NCBI RefSeq assembly: GCF_026151205.1
Contig: NC_087083.1
Span: 1,426,001-1,490,000 of the forward strand
Source: Bolinopsis microptera
Lineage: Eukaryota > Ctenophora > Tentaculata > Lobata > Bolinopsidae
DNA length: 64,000 nt
Direction: 5' to 3'
Positions 35,583 through 47,189 of this stretch are shown here, in pieces; position 1 is the stretch's first letter; every line of letters starts with the position of its first letter. The notes beneath the pieces are model-generated. The model did no database searches. It was not told where the DNA came from and saw only the letters and a list, made by a program, of their open reading frames with translations. Both the position numbers and the translations under genes were made by a program.

Positions 35583-36805
35583 ATGGCAAATCCTACATCG
35601 AAAGTGGAACTGAAAAACGTGAAGCTACCACCAAGACTAAACATACCAGGTAATTTTGTTATACACCATAATTATAATCCTCAGCATTTTTTCCATTGAC
35701 ACCCTTTTGTAAAAAGGCAATAGTGAAAAGTTACAAATAGTCGTTTTTGTAGAAAAAGAGGGATTTTGGAGAACAAGGTAGGTGGGTTTAAATATGTTGG
35801 AAAACTTGTTGGTTTTAGGCGGGACTTCATGAGATGTACAATTACATTCTTTTGGGTGATTCCACACTCTGTACTGGAATATTTTGATTGACAGTGATTA
35901 AATTGATCAAAATTAATTGATAATCTTAATTTGAAAATTGGGAAAGTTTTCTGGTGCTATGGTTCCTTGGCTTGAAAAAACACCTGGGCTTGTTCAATGA
36001 TTAAGCTGTGCAAATATTGCTTGTTTCACAATGGTAAATCTTATAATTAGATCAAAATTTAATTACACCAGAGAAATTTGGAGAAATTTTACCCACTTAA
36101 ACAAAGTTAACAAGATAAAATTTTAATTTTTCTATATTTTACAGCACTTCAGAAGCCAAAGCGAAAGCAGACCTTATACACCTACCCAATAAAAAGTGCA
36201 CCAACTGTTAGGAATCTTATTTATAGTGATCAAGAGGTATTCCATTATATTTGAATGTCTAAAACTTGCTTTTACCTGTGGCACTATAATGGCCGTACGT
36301 AGAGTAACTATTATGACCAACCAGATGTAAAATAATCACAGTCGTTGTTACAGAGAAATATTATTTACAGGAACGAGAATTTGTTCTAGCAGGAACGGGA
36401 CACGTGAGTTGTCATTCGCAACAAAAGTTTATGATACCAAATAAACCAAGAGAAAAACTACCTAAAGAAAAACCTACCCTGTTTGAAACTTATCATGCTA
36501 AGCCACCCTCTCAATACAGGCATGTGTCAAACAAATAATTAATTATTGCACATGTTTGTCACAATGACCATATATAAATGACTCAGTACAAAACATTTGA
36601 CTCAATTCGATAGTGAAATTAATAATTAATGATAACACTAAACATCTCATTTTCTAGAAGAGAAAACGATGTCAACTGTCTAAGGGAGCAACCTCATTAC
36701 CACGACCCTGGACATATGAACAACAACCGAATTCCCCACTGGTGGTGGACAACACAAAGAAATAGAAAGCAAGAAAGAATCTTCAATGAATGGCTGAAAT
36801 TTTAA
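35583..36805 (+). CDS. Small basic orphan protein, 151 residues, 4 exons
   Basis: Exons 35583-35649, 36145-36236, 36371-36519 and 36658-36805 join in frame to 151 residues and a stop. The start context (aagATGg) is good. Intron 3 uses a GC donor (AG|GCATGT at 36520); the alternative GT donors 4-6 bases downstream would put the last exon in another frame. The protein is rich in Lys, Pro, Tyr and Trp, with KNVKLPPRLNIPALQKPKRK near the N-terminus, TLFETYHAKPPSQY in the middle and HWWWTTQRNRKQERIFNEWL at the C-terminus. No signal peptide or membrane segment. Its size and Pro/Tyr/Lys style recall small ciliary microtubule-inner proteins, but I do not recognise the family and no function is claimed. 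An AATAAA lies at 36933. Confidence 0.75.
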
Positions 36806-36932
36806 ATCTCGAAGTTATCTTTATCTTATTCATGGTTTTAGCACACGCAAGAAAATATAATAGTAAAAGTACCAATTTACTTTGCCTCTGCTGCTGGCAA
36901 ATATACATTTTGTAAACAAATTTTACTATTCC

Positions 36933-36938
36933 AATAAA
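36933..36938 (+). terminator. Polyadenylation signal of the orphan gene
   Basis: Canonical AATAAA 128 bp after the stop codon at 36803-36805, in AT-rich sequence. Confidence 0.55.
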
Positions 36939-37194
36939 AATTGGCATGATATTGAAACTTATATTGTAATGTTCCAGATAAAAACAAAGGATGCTTTTCA
37001 TATCATATATTTAATTTTGTTTGACAAAGCCTTTTTGAACATTTATTGCATTGAAACATAAATAAGCATAATTATGCGCGCAGTATGTCAAAGTAACGAA
37101 GTCCTCTAAATGCAATTTATGCTTTAAATTTGTAGCATACTTTGTGTTTTAAATACTTACAATAATATAATAATGATATTGCCTATAATTATAT

Positions 37195-37430
37195 TTTATA
37201 TCGTATATAATACTTTGATGAATTCGCCGCTTCGACGCACCACAAACTGCTTCGCAGAGCAACGATCTCGATGGGTTGACATCGTCAATCACATATAATA
37301 CCACAAAGATTTTGAGGACTTCGCCGCTTCGACGCGCCGCGCAAACTAGCATTCTTGCTTCGGATCGAAGAAGACAAGATCGTTGCTTCGCAAAGCAACG
37401 ACCTGGAAGGGTTGACATCGTCAGTCAACA
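37195..37430. repeat. GC-rich dispersed repeat, two tandem units
   Basis: Two copies (about 37215-37300 and 37318-37430) of: gaattcgccgcttcgacgc, a caaact stretch, cagagcaacgatct or caaagcaacgacct, gggttgacatcgtcaatc. The same pieces appear at 62535-62600 (gacttcgcgcttcgac) and, as gatgtcaatcttcgc, at 16970 and 63370. Confidence 0.6.
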
Positions 37431-37435
37431 CATTA

Positions 37436-37605
37436 ACAGGTGATACTCGTAAAATATTTGTTCCAGGCCATATTTATCCAGGACCGTCAACGAGTCCAAC
37501 TCGGCGCGCGTCCAGGTAGGTTGTAAATCTACAACACTATGCGTGAATTTGACTCGTCTACGGTCTAATAATTGGAACAAATATTTTACGAGTATCACCC
37601 GTTAA
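37436..37605. repeat. Head-to-head palindrome of the GATACTCGTAAAATATTTG repeat
   Basis: One arm reads aggtgatactcgtaaaatat and onward to gacgagtccaactcggcgcg; the other arm, after gtaggttgtaaa, returns as gactcgtctacggtc and aaatattttacgagtatcac ccgtt. The inverted arms are ~60-80 bp around a centre near 37520. Cleaner single-orientation copies are at 44382-44590. Confidence 0.7.
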
Positions 37606-37794
37606 AACCCTTTTAGGTTTTTGATCGTTGCTAGCAGAGCAACGACATTGCTACATGCTAGTTTGCGCGGCGCGGCGAATCCCTCCAAATGATATATATA
37701 TATATACATATATTTCATTGCTGAACTTCTACACAATAAAAAAAGCGGTTTTGACTATATATTTAGGCTGAGCATCGCCCAGTATTCACAGCTC

Positions 37795-38160
37795 GGCGAG
37801 GCCCAGTGTTGTAGCGCGATGCACTACTGGGTCGCGCGCGCATCAGATAATGCTTCTCGCAACCACCGTATGCAGATCGGCGAGATGCGAAGGATTGACA
37901 TCGTGAATCAAGGCCCAGTGGTGCATTTTGCCGATCTAACAAAGATTTGGTTGTGAGAACAGATATGAGAGATAAGAGAAGCATCCTTTGATGCGCGGCG
38001 CGACCCAATAGTGCATCACGCTATACTACAACTGACAACGTTGTTTAAAGCGAAACAATTGCTCTAACCAGAGCCCTCTCATTTGCAGTAGCGCGCGACC
38101 GCCGTGAAACAAGCACGTCACGCAGTACGCGTAGACACATGGCTATGTGAAGCGAATTAA
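37795..38160. repeat. GC-rich dispersed repeat with inverted ends
   Basis: Begins gtgttgtagcgcgatgcact and has an inverted partner near 37990-38035 (agtgcatcacgctatactac). A second block after it carries gccctctcatttgcagtagc and cacgcagtacgcgtag, matched at 16710 and, reversed, at 62820-62910. It is the longest copy of the family in the window. The reading frame at 37763-38008 is not retained elsewhere. Confidence 0.65.
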
Positions 38161-39587
38161 CAATGCATGACATTTAACAATTGACAATTATGTAATGGAT
38201 GCAATGTGAATTTGCAAAGCGACGTCGTCCTCCAACTAAAAAGTATACTACGTGATGTGACTGTTTCACAAGTGAAGTCTGAGGTTGTTTGATTTTGAAT
38301 GATTCTTAATTTAAATTGGTCAATATATAGTACATTAACTCTTAGCTAAATTGTGAATCTTGCATTTAAATTTTTAAGGTTTGCTGATGTGTTTTGAGAT
38401 TTTTAAAAATCGAGCGCTTATGAAAATATTCTGAAACCAAATCATTTAAGTAAAACAAAATTTTTTAAAGTAAAACAAAATTTAAATTTTATTGCCATTA
38501 CAATGAATAATGATATCATAATAAATATAAGTAGACATCCGATAATAAACTCGTTACTTCCAGTAGGAAAGAAAAAAAAGAAAAAAAATTTTTATTTACC
38601 ACAAACAACAAAACAATCAATACATAATGTTATATTCATAAATAAATTCAAATTTCAATTTCAAACACATATACAGTACGCCGCGCACACAGCCACAATT
38701 TTCAATTGTTCAGAAATTCGTAGGTCAGCTGTAGGCGCCGCGCACAGGATTTATTTAATTGTTATCTTACAATTACATGTCGCATTTCTTAATTACTAGA
38801 GCCAAAATTTCAGAAGCAAAATAATTTAAAACATATTTCTGTCGTTCACGCAGTACAGGCCGTGAGCACTGCGATCTAATTAATAGATCGAAAAATAATA
38901 ATGGAGAAATTCCAAAAACCGCGCGCTCGTTATTTGTGATTAAATTGAGTGCTATTATATGCACGCCTCTGTGAACAGCAGTACCGCTCAAGCATGAAGT
39001 ACTAAGCGGTACGCAGTTCTGCGTGAGGCGTAGACATTTGTAGCACACGTTTCATTCATTCAACTAATCAATTATGTGACATGTAATTATATTAAAGCAA
39101 AAAGAATATTAATTTTAGTAATAATTGACGTAAACATATGTGATATGTGTTTAAATAACATTTATAATCTAGCGAGTTACCAATAATATAATACTATTTG
39201 TTTGTATTATTGATTATATATGTTTACACTAGCCTATATTATGATGGAGATATACATTATATAATTGCTCCAATATTCAACACTGCTAAACAACAAATAC
39301 CTACTCGCCCATCGATGAAGCAGTCGCCAAAACAAAGCTCAAAGTTAATATACCTTCGTACTTCGTTTTGGAAACTGTAGAATGCCAGTACAACCCAAGA
39401 TGTCAGCCGACGCGACTTACAAAATAAAGAAAGCTAGCATGTTATGTTCATTGTTCATAGTTTTTCTAACGAGCATGCTTAGCACTTAGGCTGTACGGAA
39501 ATAGCTTTAATTCTTCGTCATATTAAAAACTTTACATCATTTTTGAGATACAAAAATAAATTTTAAAATAAATAACTCTTTTGCTGT
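38161..39587. other. AT-rich intergenic sequence
   Basis: No gene recognised. It contains a short direct repeat (aaagtaaaacaaaattt near 38450-38480) and a diverged piece of the GC-rich repeat at about 38995-39040 (acgcagttctgcgtgaggcg). Frames of 60-98 codons here have no recognisable domain. Confidence 0.35.
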
Positions 39588-39712
39588 TTAGGCGCGGCAC
39601 CGCGCTTGACCCACATGCTATACAGTGTGTAGCAACACCAAACACAGCGCTGAAAACAGAAGCTGAATGAGCTATAACCTATAAGCGGTGCGTGCGCCGC
39701 GCCTAAACCTAA
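39588..39712. mobile_element. Short foldback element (MITE), ~125 bp
   Basis: Ends TTTAGGCGCGGCACCGCGCTT and, inverted, AAGCGGTGCGTGCGCCGCGC CTAAA. These match apart from a few-base insertion. No coding sequence. The target duplication is not clear. Confidence 0.55.
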
Positions 39713-40190
39713 AACCATAAACTTTAAATATTGTCAAGATATTAAACGAGTTTTGCAAAATAATATAGCATGCTGACTTCGTAGGATATTACAATTATAC
39801 CAGTGCCAGTTCCAAATGTGAGTCAGCGCTTAAACCAAAAGCAGTTGGCAAAAGGAGCCAGTTGCCTGCAAGAGCTTTACTAGCACCCGATTTACCACTT
39901 TTGGAGCACAAACTCAAACCTAAAACCGGCCAAGCACAAAAATATGTTATCGCCACGATTGGGTGGATTGATTCCCAGAATATTTATCAGCACGCGGCAC
40001 TAATAATATATGAAGTTCATTATCGAATTTTAGATATGCCCTAGATCGTTTAACACATATATAAAAGGTTATTAAAGATTAATTAATGTTTGGTTCGTAT
40101 ATAAATCGATATTAATCAATTATTTAAAATAGTATTTGTGTTTGTTATTATTAACTATTGAGTTGCGTTCGATTTAAATATTAAAACATT
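39713..40190. other. Unassigned sequence
   Basis: The 60-codon frame at 39862-40044 (from MPARALLAPDLPLLEH) is open but matches nothing I know. AT-rich tail toward 40190. Confidence 0.3.
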
Positions 40191-40775
40191 ACTACAATAC
40201 ATTTCACAAAACAAAACGACGGGGACACAGAAAGGAGAAGGACAACACATCACACGTAAGGAAACTGCTGCTGTTGACGAGTATCTGATTATATTAATTA
40301 TGGGTCTTTTGTTCATTAAAATAAGTGTGATCATACTTCTAGAGTATATTGGGCTGACACAGTTGCTGCAAGGTTAACATTGGGGTCCAAAACCGGGAGT
40401 GTGATACAACTTAATTTCGCGTTACGTAGTAAGAGATACAAAATATAAAATATAAGTCACTGTAGGTTCACGGATATAGCGCGGCTTCATTTCATTATTC
40501 TGGCGCAATAAATCACGCTGGGTAATGAAATGATAGAGTTATACAATATTTAAGTTTCGCGCGCTACGTTTACACAATATATTTGTGAGTCCGTCCCACG
40601 TTCCAGACGAACACTCCAGACAAGTCCAGACACCAGTGTAAAGCGGATGAGCTGATCAGTGTTTTGTGTTATATGCGTGAATATATAGTTTCTATGTTTG
40701 ACTGTGGTGTGTATTGTGTGTGTTATTTTGTGTGTGTAGTATGAAATCTATATGGACTAGTTTGTGTGTTCTTAA
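40191..40775 (-). other. Probable LINE 3' flank or UTR
   Basis: Follows the LINE stop codon on the minus strand. A tract of short TG/TGTG repeats (40695-40770) comes first, then non-coding sequence. The exact 3' end and any tail were not identified. Confidence 0.35.
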
Positions 40776-43700
40776 TTATAGGCACATGTCATTTCCATCA
40801 AAGTTGAGTTCTGACCATTCATCAGTGTTTCCAGCTTTTTGAGCATTGAGTAGCATAGTTTTAATGCGACCTTTAACAAGTGCAATTGGGGACGAGAAGT
40901 CAATCTTACTAGAAGGTTTAAGGAATTTATTCCACATATTCGAGGTTTTATATACAAACAAATTGGTTGCAGCGGGGTTAATAAAGTAGTTATCAAGTCG
41001 GGGTGACTTTTGAAATAAATTGTACATCGGTATTGGAGTGTGAAGTTTGAGTATTTTAAACATTTCAAGTAGACAGTGGTACTTATACAAATTATGCACG
41101 CAGAGTATTTTGTTTCTGCTGAGAAGGGGTTTACTTGATTCTCGTTTATAGAAGTCGGCTCCGAGTTTTTGGGATCCAATTGGGCGGGTTCTAGCACATG
41201 TTTTGAACTTATTACTGTATGCCTCTTGATCACCAAATAGAATACGAGTGCACTTTTTTTGAATTTTAAATATTGGTTCAAGCCTATTGTTCGATATGCC
41301 TCCCCACACTGAGATCCCATATCCTAGATGAGATTCGAAGAGGGTGTGGTAGAGGTCATTATACAGCTCTTTAGGTATAAATCTTCTCATACGGCAGAGT
41401 TTACCGACTTCACACTTTAATTTAGAACTAAGATATGCAGTATGAGGTTTCCAGTTAAGGTTTTTATCTATAATAACGCCGAGGAATTTAGTTTCATCAA
41501 CACGTTTAATGACTGTGTTATTCAACGTTAAAATAAGATCATTACTATCACTACTACTACTAGTTACATCCTTCTTTCCTGGTGTAAAGTGAATGTAACA
41601 GCATTTCTTGATGTTAATGTGGAGAAGATTGCATTTCATATAATTGTAAACAGAATTCATTATAGTATTAGCTTTTTGGTAGAGATTCTGGACAGATTTG
41701 TCGACTACAAATATATTGGTGTCATCAGCGAAAAGTATAAATTTTCCTAGGTCTGATGAGTTATAGATATCGTTTATGTAAATTATAAACAGTAGCGGTC
41801 CTAAAACACTACCTTGTGGTACTCCACAAATAACAGGGAGTTTATCAGATTCCTCACCTAAAACTGAAACGTACTGCTGTCTGTTAGATAGGTAACTTCC
41901 AATAAGCTCGTTTGCGTTACCTCTTATACCATATTTGTCAAGTTTTATGAGAAGTTTATCGTGACTGATAGTGTCAAATGCCTTTGATAAGTCGATAAAG
42001 ATACCTAATACATGTTGCTTTTCCTTTATATGGGAGTTTACATAGTCAACTGAGTAATTAAGGGCGTGGTTAGTTGAGTGACTCTTCCTAAAACCAAACT
42101 GGTTCTCAAACAAAACGTTCTGCGACACAAGAAAACTGTACAAACGGGAGTAGATTACTTTCTCAAATAACTTTCCGAACACAGCTAGGGTAGATACTGG
42201 CCTATAGTTTTCGAGATATTCTGTACCGTCTTTTTTGTATATAGGGCTAATTTTACCAATTTTCAGTCGGTCTGGAAAAGTTCCATTTCTCATGTGTTCA
42301 TTAAATAATACTGACAGGAGTGGGCTTATAATCTTAGACGTTCGTTTGATGACGTGAATAGGGATGTCACTAGCTTTTCCATTCTTGAGTTCGCTAATGA
42401 TTTTCTCTATTTCTTCTGGTGTACAATCGCTGAGAAATATACTTGAGGTATTTGGCCTTGGTAAGTAGTCCGTAAAGCATTGAATTGGACTTAGTCTAAT
42501 TTGACCGGTTGTACTGTATGATTCATTCAACTTAGGGGCAAGAGATACAAAGTAATTATTAAATTCGTTAGCTATAATTCTACGGTTCATTATTTTCTCA
42601 TTATTAATAACAAACGTGGGTTTAATTTCTCGTTTCCCTTTGCCGCGTATCTTATTGATTAGTTGCCATGTTTTCTTACTGTCACCTTGAACTTCATTAA
42701 ATTTACCCATATTGTACGAAGTTTGAGCCTTTTCACGTATAACTTTGAGTTCTTTTCTATAATATTTATAAGTTAAGTACTCACTGCGCTTTTTGTTACA
42801 TACTGCGCAGTGACAGAAGCCACCTTTTGTGTCAGTATCTCCTAGATTGCACTTGACTTTGCGAGCTTTGACCCAGTTTTCGTATAGTTCGTGACAGTGA
42901 TTTATTGATGTTATAATTGCTGGTGTAATCCATGGATTGTTTTGCATAGTGCGTTTTGTACATTTCGGGGTTTCTAACTTGAAACATTCGTCAAAAGCAA
43001 CGTTAAATGTGTCAGCAAAGGTATCAAAACAATTTATTACAGTGTTATCAAGACTATTGGATAGTTTGTCGGTGAACTTATCTACGTTAGAGTTACAGTA
43101 GTCATAAAACTGTTCATACTTAATCTTGCAATCGTTCTGGTCAAGGTGTGTGTTGAGTGCTAAGAATATGGGGTGATGATGTGTGATTTTGTCTTTGAAT
43201 GTGCCAGATGTTATAATGTTGTCTAAATCATTGGTAATGATGTTATCGATGCATGAAGGAATACAGCCGGGTTTTTCATGGGTCATTACAGATATGAGAG
43301 GATAGAAGCCTCGACTGTAAAGAACGTGTTCATATTTAGCAACCTTGTTGCTGTCGCCGTGAAGATTGATGTTAAAGTCACCAGCTATATACGAGTGTCT
43401 GGGGACTTTGTCCAGAGTGTCGGCTAGTTCACTTAGCGCTAAGTCAAAATTGCCACTCGGAGGGCGGTATAAAACTCCAACAAAGGTGCTTGAGTTACCA
43501 TTGTTGAATCTTAAAAATAGGATTTCTAGGTTTTCACTTACATAGGAGAGGGTATTATCGATTGTTGCATTTAGTGACTGGTGGATATAAATTGCAACTC
43601 CGGTGCCCTTCTTTTTCTCTCGAAAGGTTGCTTGGTAAAAACTATTGTATTCGGTTAATTGATACAAACTACTTAATTCAGGTCCTACATTTTCAGCAAG

Positions 43701-44081
43701 TGCAATTATGGAAAATTTTTTGTTATATCGGCGAAGATCTATACACATAGTATCAAAGTTACTTTTGTTACCGTCTATGTTTTGAAACATCATTGACATT
43801 TGACCTTCGGTTAAAGTTTCTAGAGTTTGATTAATTTGACTTCTGTTAAGCTGAGAACAACAATTTAAAATTTGCGAGAGCTTAGTTATCGTATCGTCTA
43901 GATCGATTTCTTCGTCGGAAATATCATATTTGAACGGGTTGTATCGTTTAACAGCAAGATTTACACATGTATTGCAGAGAAAGTTACCGCATAAATCGGT
44001 ATTGACAATATTGTAGCATTTATGATGAGTTGCATGGTTACATTCGGAACACTCGACTATGGCTTGGCCCACATAGATACC
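40776..44081 (-). mobile_element. CR1/Jockey-type LINE with long open ORF2 (PHD, APE endonuclease, RT)
   Basis: One uninterrupted ~1,100-codon frame from 44081 to the stop at 40776, with no stop inside. Order: half of a PHD-like zinc finger (CSEC, HHKC, C and CNTC, residues 8-36), APE-type endonuclease (~93-310: AEN at ~127, AGDFNIN at ~231, SCIDNI, then THHHP where SDHxP is usual), and reverse transcriptase (~600-830: IDLSKAFD ~700, GVPQGSVLGPL ~750, FADDTN ~779), then a C-terminal tail. Such enzymes nick DNA and prime cDNA synthesis on the nick. There is no ATG at the front: the frame opens after TAG at 44082-44084 and reads GIYVGQ, so the first Cys pair of the PHD finger is lost, suggesting 5' truncation. 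The downstream ~500 bp may be 3' UTR. Clade assignment is tentative. Confidence 0.88.
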
Positions 44082-44381
44082 CTAAATTGACTGAATTTAG
44101 TTTTTAAGTGTTTAAAAAATTTGCGTATTATTTTTTTTCCAACTTGCTATAGTTTGTTTTAGCCTCATATTTGGCAATTTACCGCGACAAATTGTTTACT
44201 GACCCATTTGACCCTTATATTATATTAAGTTGACTTGTTGGCCCCATTTTCAAAGACAAATGGTCTGATGCACACTTTGATACATGTTACGTAAAGTGGC
44301 ATGCAACGTATGTCAATGCACACTTATGCTCATGCCTTGGAATCGCATTATTTGTCTGAGGCACCGCTTGATTTTCGTTGT

Positions 44382-44590
44382 AGGTTTACAACCTACCAGG
44401 ACGTTCGCCGAGTTGGACTCGTCGACGGTCCTAATATATGGAACAAATATTTTACGAGTATCACCCGTTAAGATTTTCGAGAGTCACGCATAGTGTTGTA
44501 AGTTTACAACCTACCAGGACGCGCGCCGAGTTGGACTCGTCGACGGTTAATAATTGAGACAAATATTTTACGAGTATCACCCGTTAAGCA
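44382..44590 (+). repeat. Two tandem copies of the GTAGGTTTACAACCTACC repeat
   Basis: Units at about 44382-44475 and 44495-44588. Each has a small perfect hairpin (gtaggtttacaacctac; taagtttacaacctac in the second), then caggacg, gccgagttggactcgtcgac, gg, acaaatattttacgagtatc and acccgttaag. The spacer atagtgttgtaa also repeats after the second unit. A CpG-rich dispersed family also found at 17284, 23800 and 37436. Confidence 0.75.
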
Positions 44591-44850
44591 TAGTGTTGTA
44601 ATAGAATAAAATTAACTTGTTAATCGAATATTATTGATTATATTATATGACGATGAATTATGAATTTCGATTAATATACATTTATTTGGTCTCCAATTAT
44701 TGAACTGTGGAAGCTGGTTGCTTCAACACCGTAGTATGACTGAATGGTCGAGCCGTGATTATTAAAAGGAAAAGAAATATGACTTGTAATTTATAACCTG
44801 ATAACCATCAACTGAATAATCGTTTAAATTAATAAGTATTAAAACACAAA

Positions 44851-45005
44851 CCATCATGTGCCTTTTAGCAGTAGAGTGCGGCTCACTAGGACCACTGGGT
44901 TAATCGGCAAAAAGGGGTTCGGATAAGCCATTATTGGCACTCGAGTCCTTGATTTTGTCGATGGTGCACTGGGCCTTTTGAGCTGCCATCCTTAAGCTTC
45001 TGTTG
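44851..45005 (+). mobile_element. SINE-like repeat, uninterrupted copy
   Basis: Matches, reversed, the halves at 60332-60390 and 60684-60790. Contains tagcagtagagtgcgg, similar to a tRNA A box, and ggggttcggataagcc, similar to a B box (ggttcgaaaagcc in the other copy), about 40 bases apart, so it may be a tRNA-derived SINE with a polymerase III promoter. The tail reads gatggtgcactgggcctttt. It gives the empty-site version for the MITE at 60391. Confidence 0.6.
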
Positions 45006-45533
45006 ATTGAAATTATTATTAATCAAAATTTGTTTGGAAGGAAAATTGGGTCGAATTTTGCAATATAAAAGGTACTATTCGGTGGATTTTCAAGTTTTTT
45101 GGGAAAATATTGCAAAAAAGTGGCGGGTTAAATTTCGGAAAATCTGCCTTATTTTTACCTGCCATTATTTTTACCATCCACAATATTACCCGCCATAAAT
45201 ACACGAACTAAGGTATTACAATATTCATAATATTCTTCGGCCTTATTGTTCTATTGTGTGACAGTCCATTGCATTACAATTGTCCATTGCATTGTAACAG
45301 TCCATTATATTTGTCCATTGCATTTAGCATTGCATAAGTCCATTGATCACTACTCTCTCCAGTCTCCATTTCTTTGATTTGGTTTATGGTCCAGTGGAGT
45401 ATAATAATTGCAATATCCCAGAATTTCCATGGTAGCTGTTCATTGCATAGCTATAGTTACAACCAATTCATCATAAAAAATCTTTGTACAATGAGTAGAA
45501 ATATTTGCCTTATTAATATTTCTTAGCAACAAC

Positions 45534-45851
45534 ATGGATGCTAAAAAGCGAAGGGAAGGAGAAGAATCTGTGAGTTTTTAATCAGTATTTATAAACTGTA
45601 ATCCTTATGTTTTCAATAGTGCTTGTTTGGCTTTAGCATTAAATAACGTTTGTTTGCGATATTATACCCTATTGTATAATATGCTCATAATAATTAATCT
45701 TGTGCTGTTATTAAATCACATCCCTACGTGTTTTACCAACGCAACCATTGAAATTGATATACATTTGTTCAGTAATATCGTCATAGTTTTTGAAAATCTG
45801 ACATTCTATTTTATACAGGCGGGCGCTCAAGGAATGAAGTCGGCCACATCG
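45534..45851 (+). CDS. Candidate 5' exons of an unidentified gene
   Basis: Exon 45534-45569 starts with ATG (aacATGg context) and encodes MDAKKRREGEES, ending at TCT|GTGAGT. Exon 45819-45851 encodes AGAQGMKSATS between a ttttatacag acceptor and TCG|GTAAGT. Both phases are 0 and splice signals are good, but the coding evidence is only 23 residues. A third possible exon in the same phase is 52698-52745. If real, the nuclease element at 47858-51403 would lie in an intron. No family recognised. Confidence 0.35.
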
Positions 45852-46308
45852 GTAAGTTCAAAGTAAAATAATTTTAGAACATGAATGTGATGTAGTTACG
45901 TTGAACCTTAAATACTAAAAAGGGCAGTTACATAATTTCGTCACAATTTAAGGTATAAAAAGCTAAAAATTTCGTCACAATGATAATTATCAGTGCAGCA
46001 TGAGCTGTGTTTATCTTTAACCCTCTTTTAGGTTTACATCCATGATCCATCAGTATTCAGTATGTGCTTTGAAGAAAGATTCACTTTGAACCCTTAATGA
46101 ACTTACCTGTAATGATAATGATTTCATCTATCATATTATCGTTCAATATTCAAACATGTTTCCTAACTAAATCAATAAATAGCATTGCAAGAGTGTGACA
46201 AAATAAAGTTATGAAGGTGCAACCCGGTCCATCCACGATCAGCTTCACAATTCCTAAATTTTTAATTGGAAATAGTTTTCATTTCCAATATTCTCTTTAT
46301 TTCCAATA

Positions 46309-46548
46309 ATGTGCCATGTAATGTGCCATGTAATGTGCCATGTAATGTGCCATGTAATGTGCCATGTAATGTGCCATGTAATGTGCCATGTAATGTGCCA
46401 TGTAATGTGCCATGTAATGTGCCATGTAATGTGCCATGTAATGTGCCATGTAATGTGCCATGTAATGTGCCATGTAATGTGCCATGTAATGTGCCATGTA
46501 ATGTGCCATGTAATGTGCCATGTAATGTGCCATGTAATGTGCCATGTG
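46309..46548. repeat. 12-bp repeat, exactly 20 copies
   Basis: The unit atgtgccatgta is repeated 20 times without change apart from the last base of the final unit. The period is a multiple of three, so several frames are open on both strands (NVPC, MCHV and MAHY repeats). These are not called as genes because no start context, conserved neighbour or splice support is visible. Confidence 0.95.
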
Positions 46549-46784
46549 ATCAGCTAGGGTTACACGGCGTGTTGAGTTGACCACATCTAGATCCAATGAG
46601 AGAGGTTATTGGTTAATCCCATTACACTAACACACAAAACATTACACTCAGAACATTTAATCCCATTTAATAATTACACTGACACTCAAAACCGGTTGGT
46701 AAATAGTTTTCCTGCAGTCAGAGAAACAAGACTCACACAGTTCAACTTCGAATACTTCTGGTAGTCAGGTACCAACGCGAATGT

Positions 46785-46919
46785 CACGTGTAATTGTAAC
46801 ATTGTGACATTGTGGTATTGTGACACAGTTACACTGTTACACTGTCATATTGTGATACTGTTATGCTGTTACACGGTCACACTGTTACACTGTTACACTG
46901 TTACACTGTTACACTGTTA
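46785..46919. repeat. Short-period repeat (acactgtt / tgtgacatt)
   Basis: Imperfect 9-10-bp units near gttacactgt, most regular from 46875 to 46915. Confidence 0.8.
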
Positions 46920-47189
46920 AATGGTTGCAAGTGCTGCAGGGATATATGTTTATCTGGAGTTACCCTCCATAAACCATCAAAAAGCTGTTTTTGTGATGCT
47001 CAACGCTGAGAACATTAGTAACAACATAAGTAACAACATTGGCAACAAAATTAGGAACATTAGTAACAATATTAGTAACAAAATATATGTAAAGTACAAG
47101 CTCTATCCCTTCGCCAGAGGGACCCCCTTAGACGTCAGCTCATTGGGTCGACATAGCCTTCTTACTTAGGTACCGAGGTAGAATAGGTG

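Noticed and set aside
36520-36657. Alternative last exon of the orphan gene using a GT donor at 36524
   Set aside because: It gives KRKRCQLSKGATSLPRPW and a shorter end; possible, but the GC-AG version gives a longer, Trp-rich, domain-like C-terminus. Kept only as an alternative.
40772-41320. 182-codon minus-strand frame overlapping the LINE 3' end
   Set aside because: Shadow in another frame of the LINE ORF.
44851-45005. Possible true tRNA gene
   Set aside because: A- and B-box-like motifs are present but no cloverleaf or acceptor stem can be formed; better read as a SINE-like repeat.
46266-46596. Long open frames of (NVPC)n, (MCHV)n and (MAHY)n on both strands
   Set aside because: They come solely from a 12-bp perfect repeat whose period is a multiple of three; nothing else supports coding.
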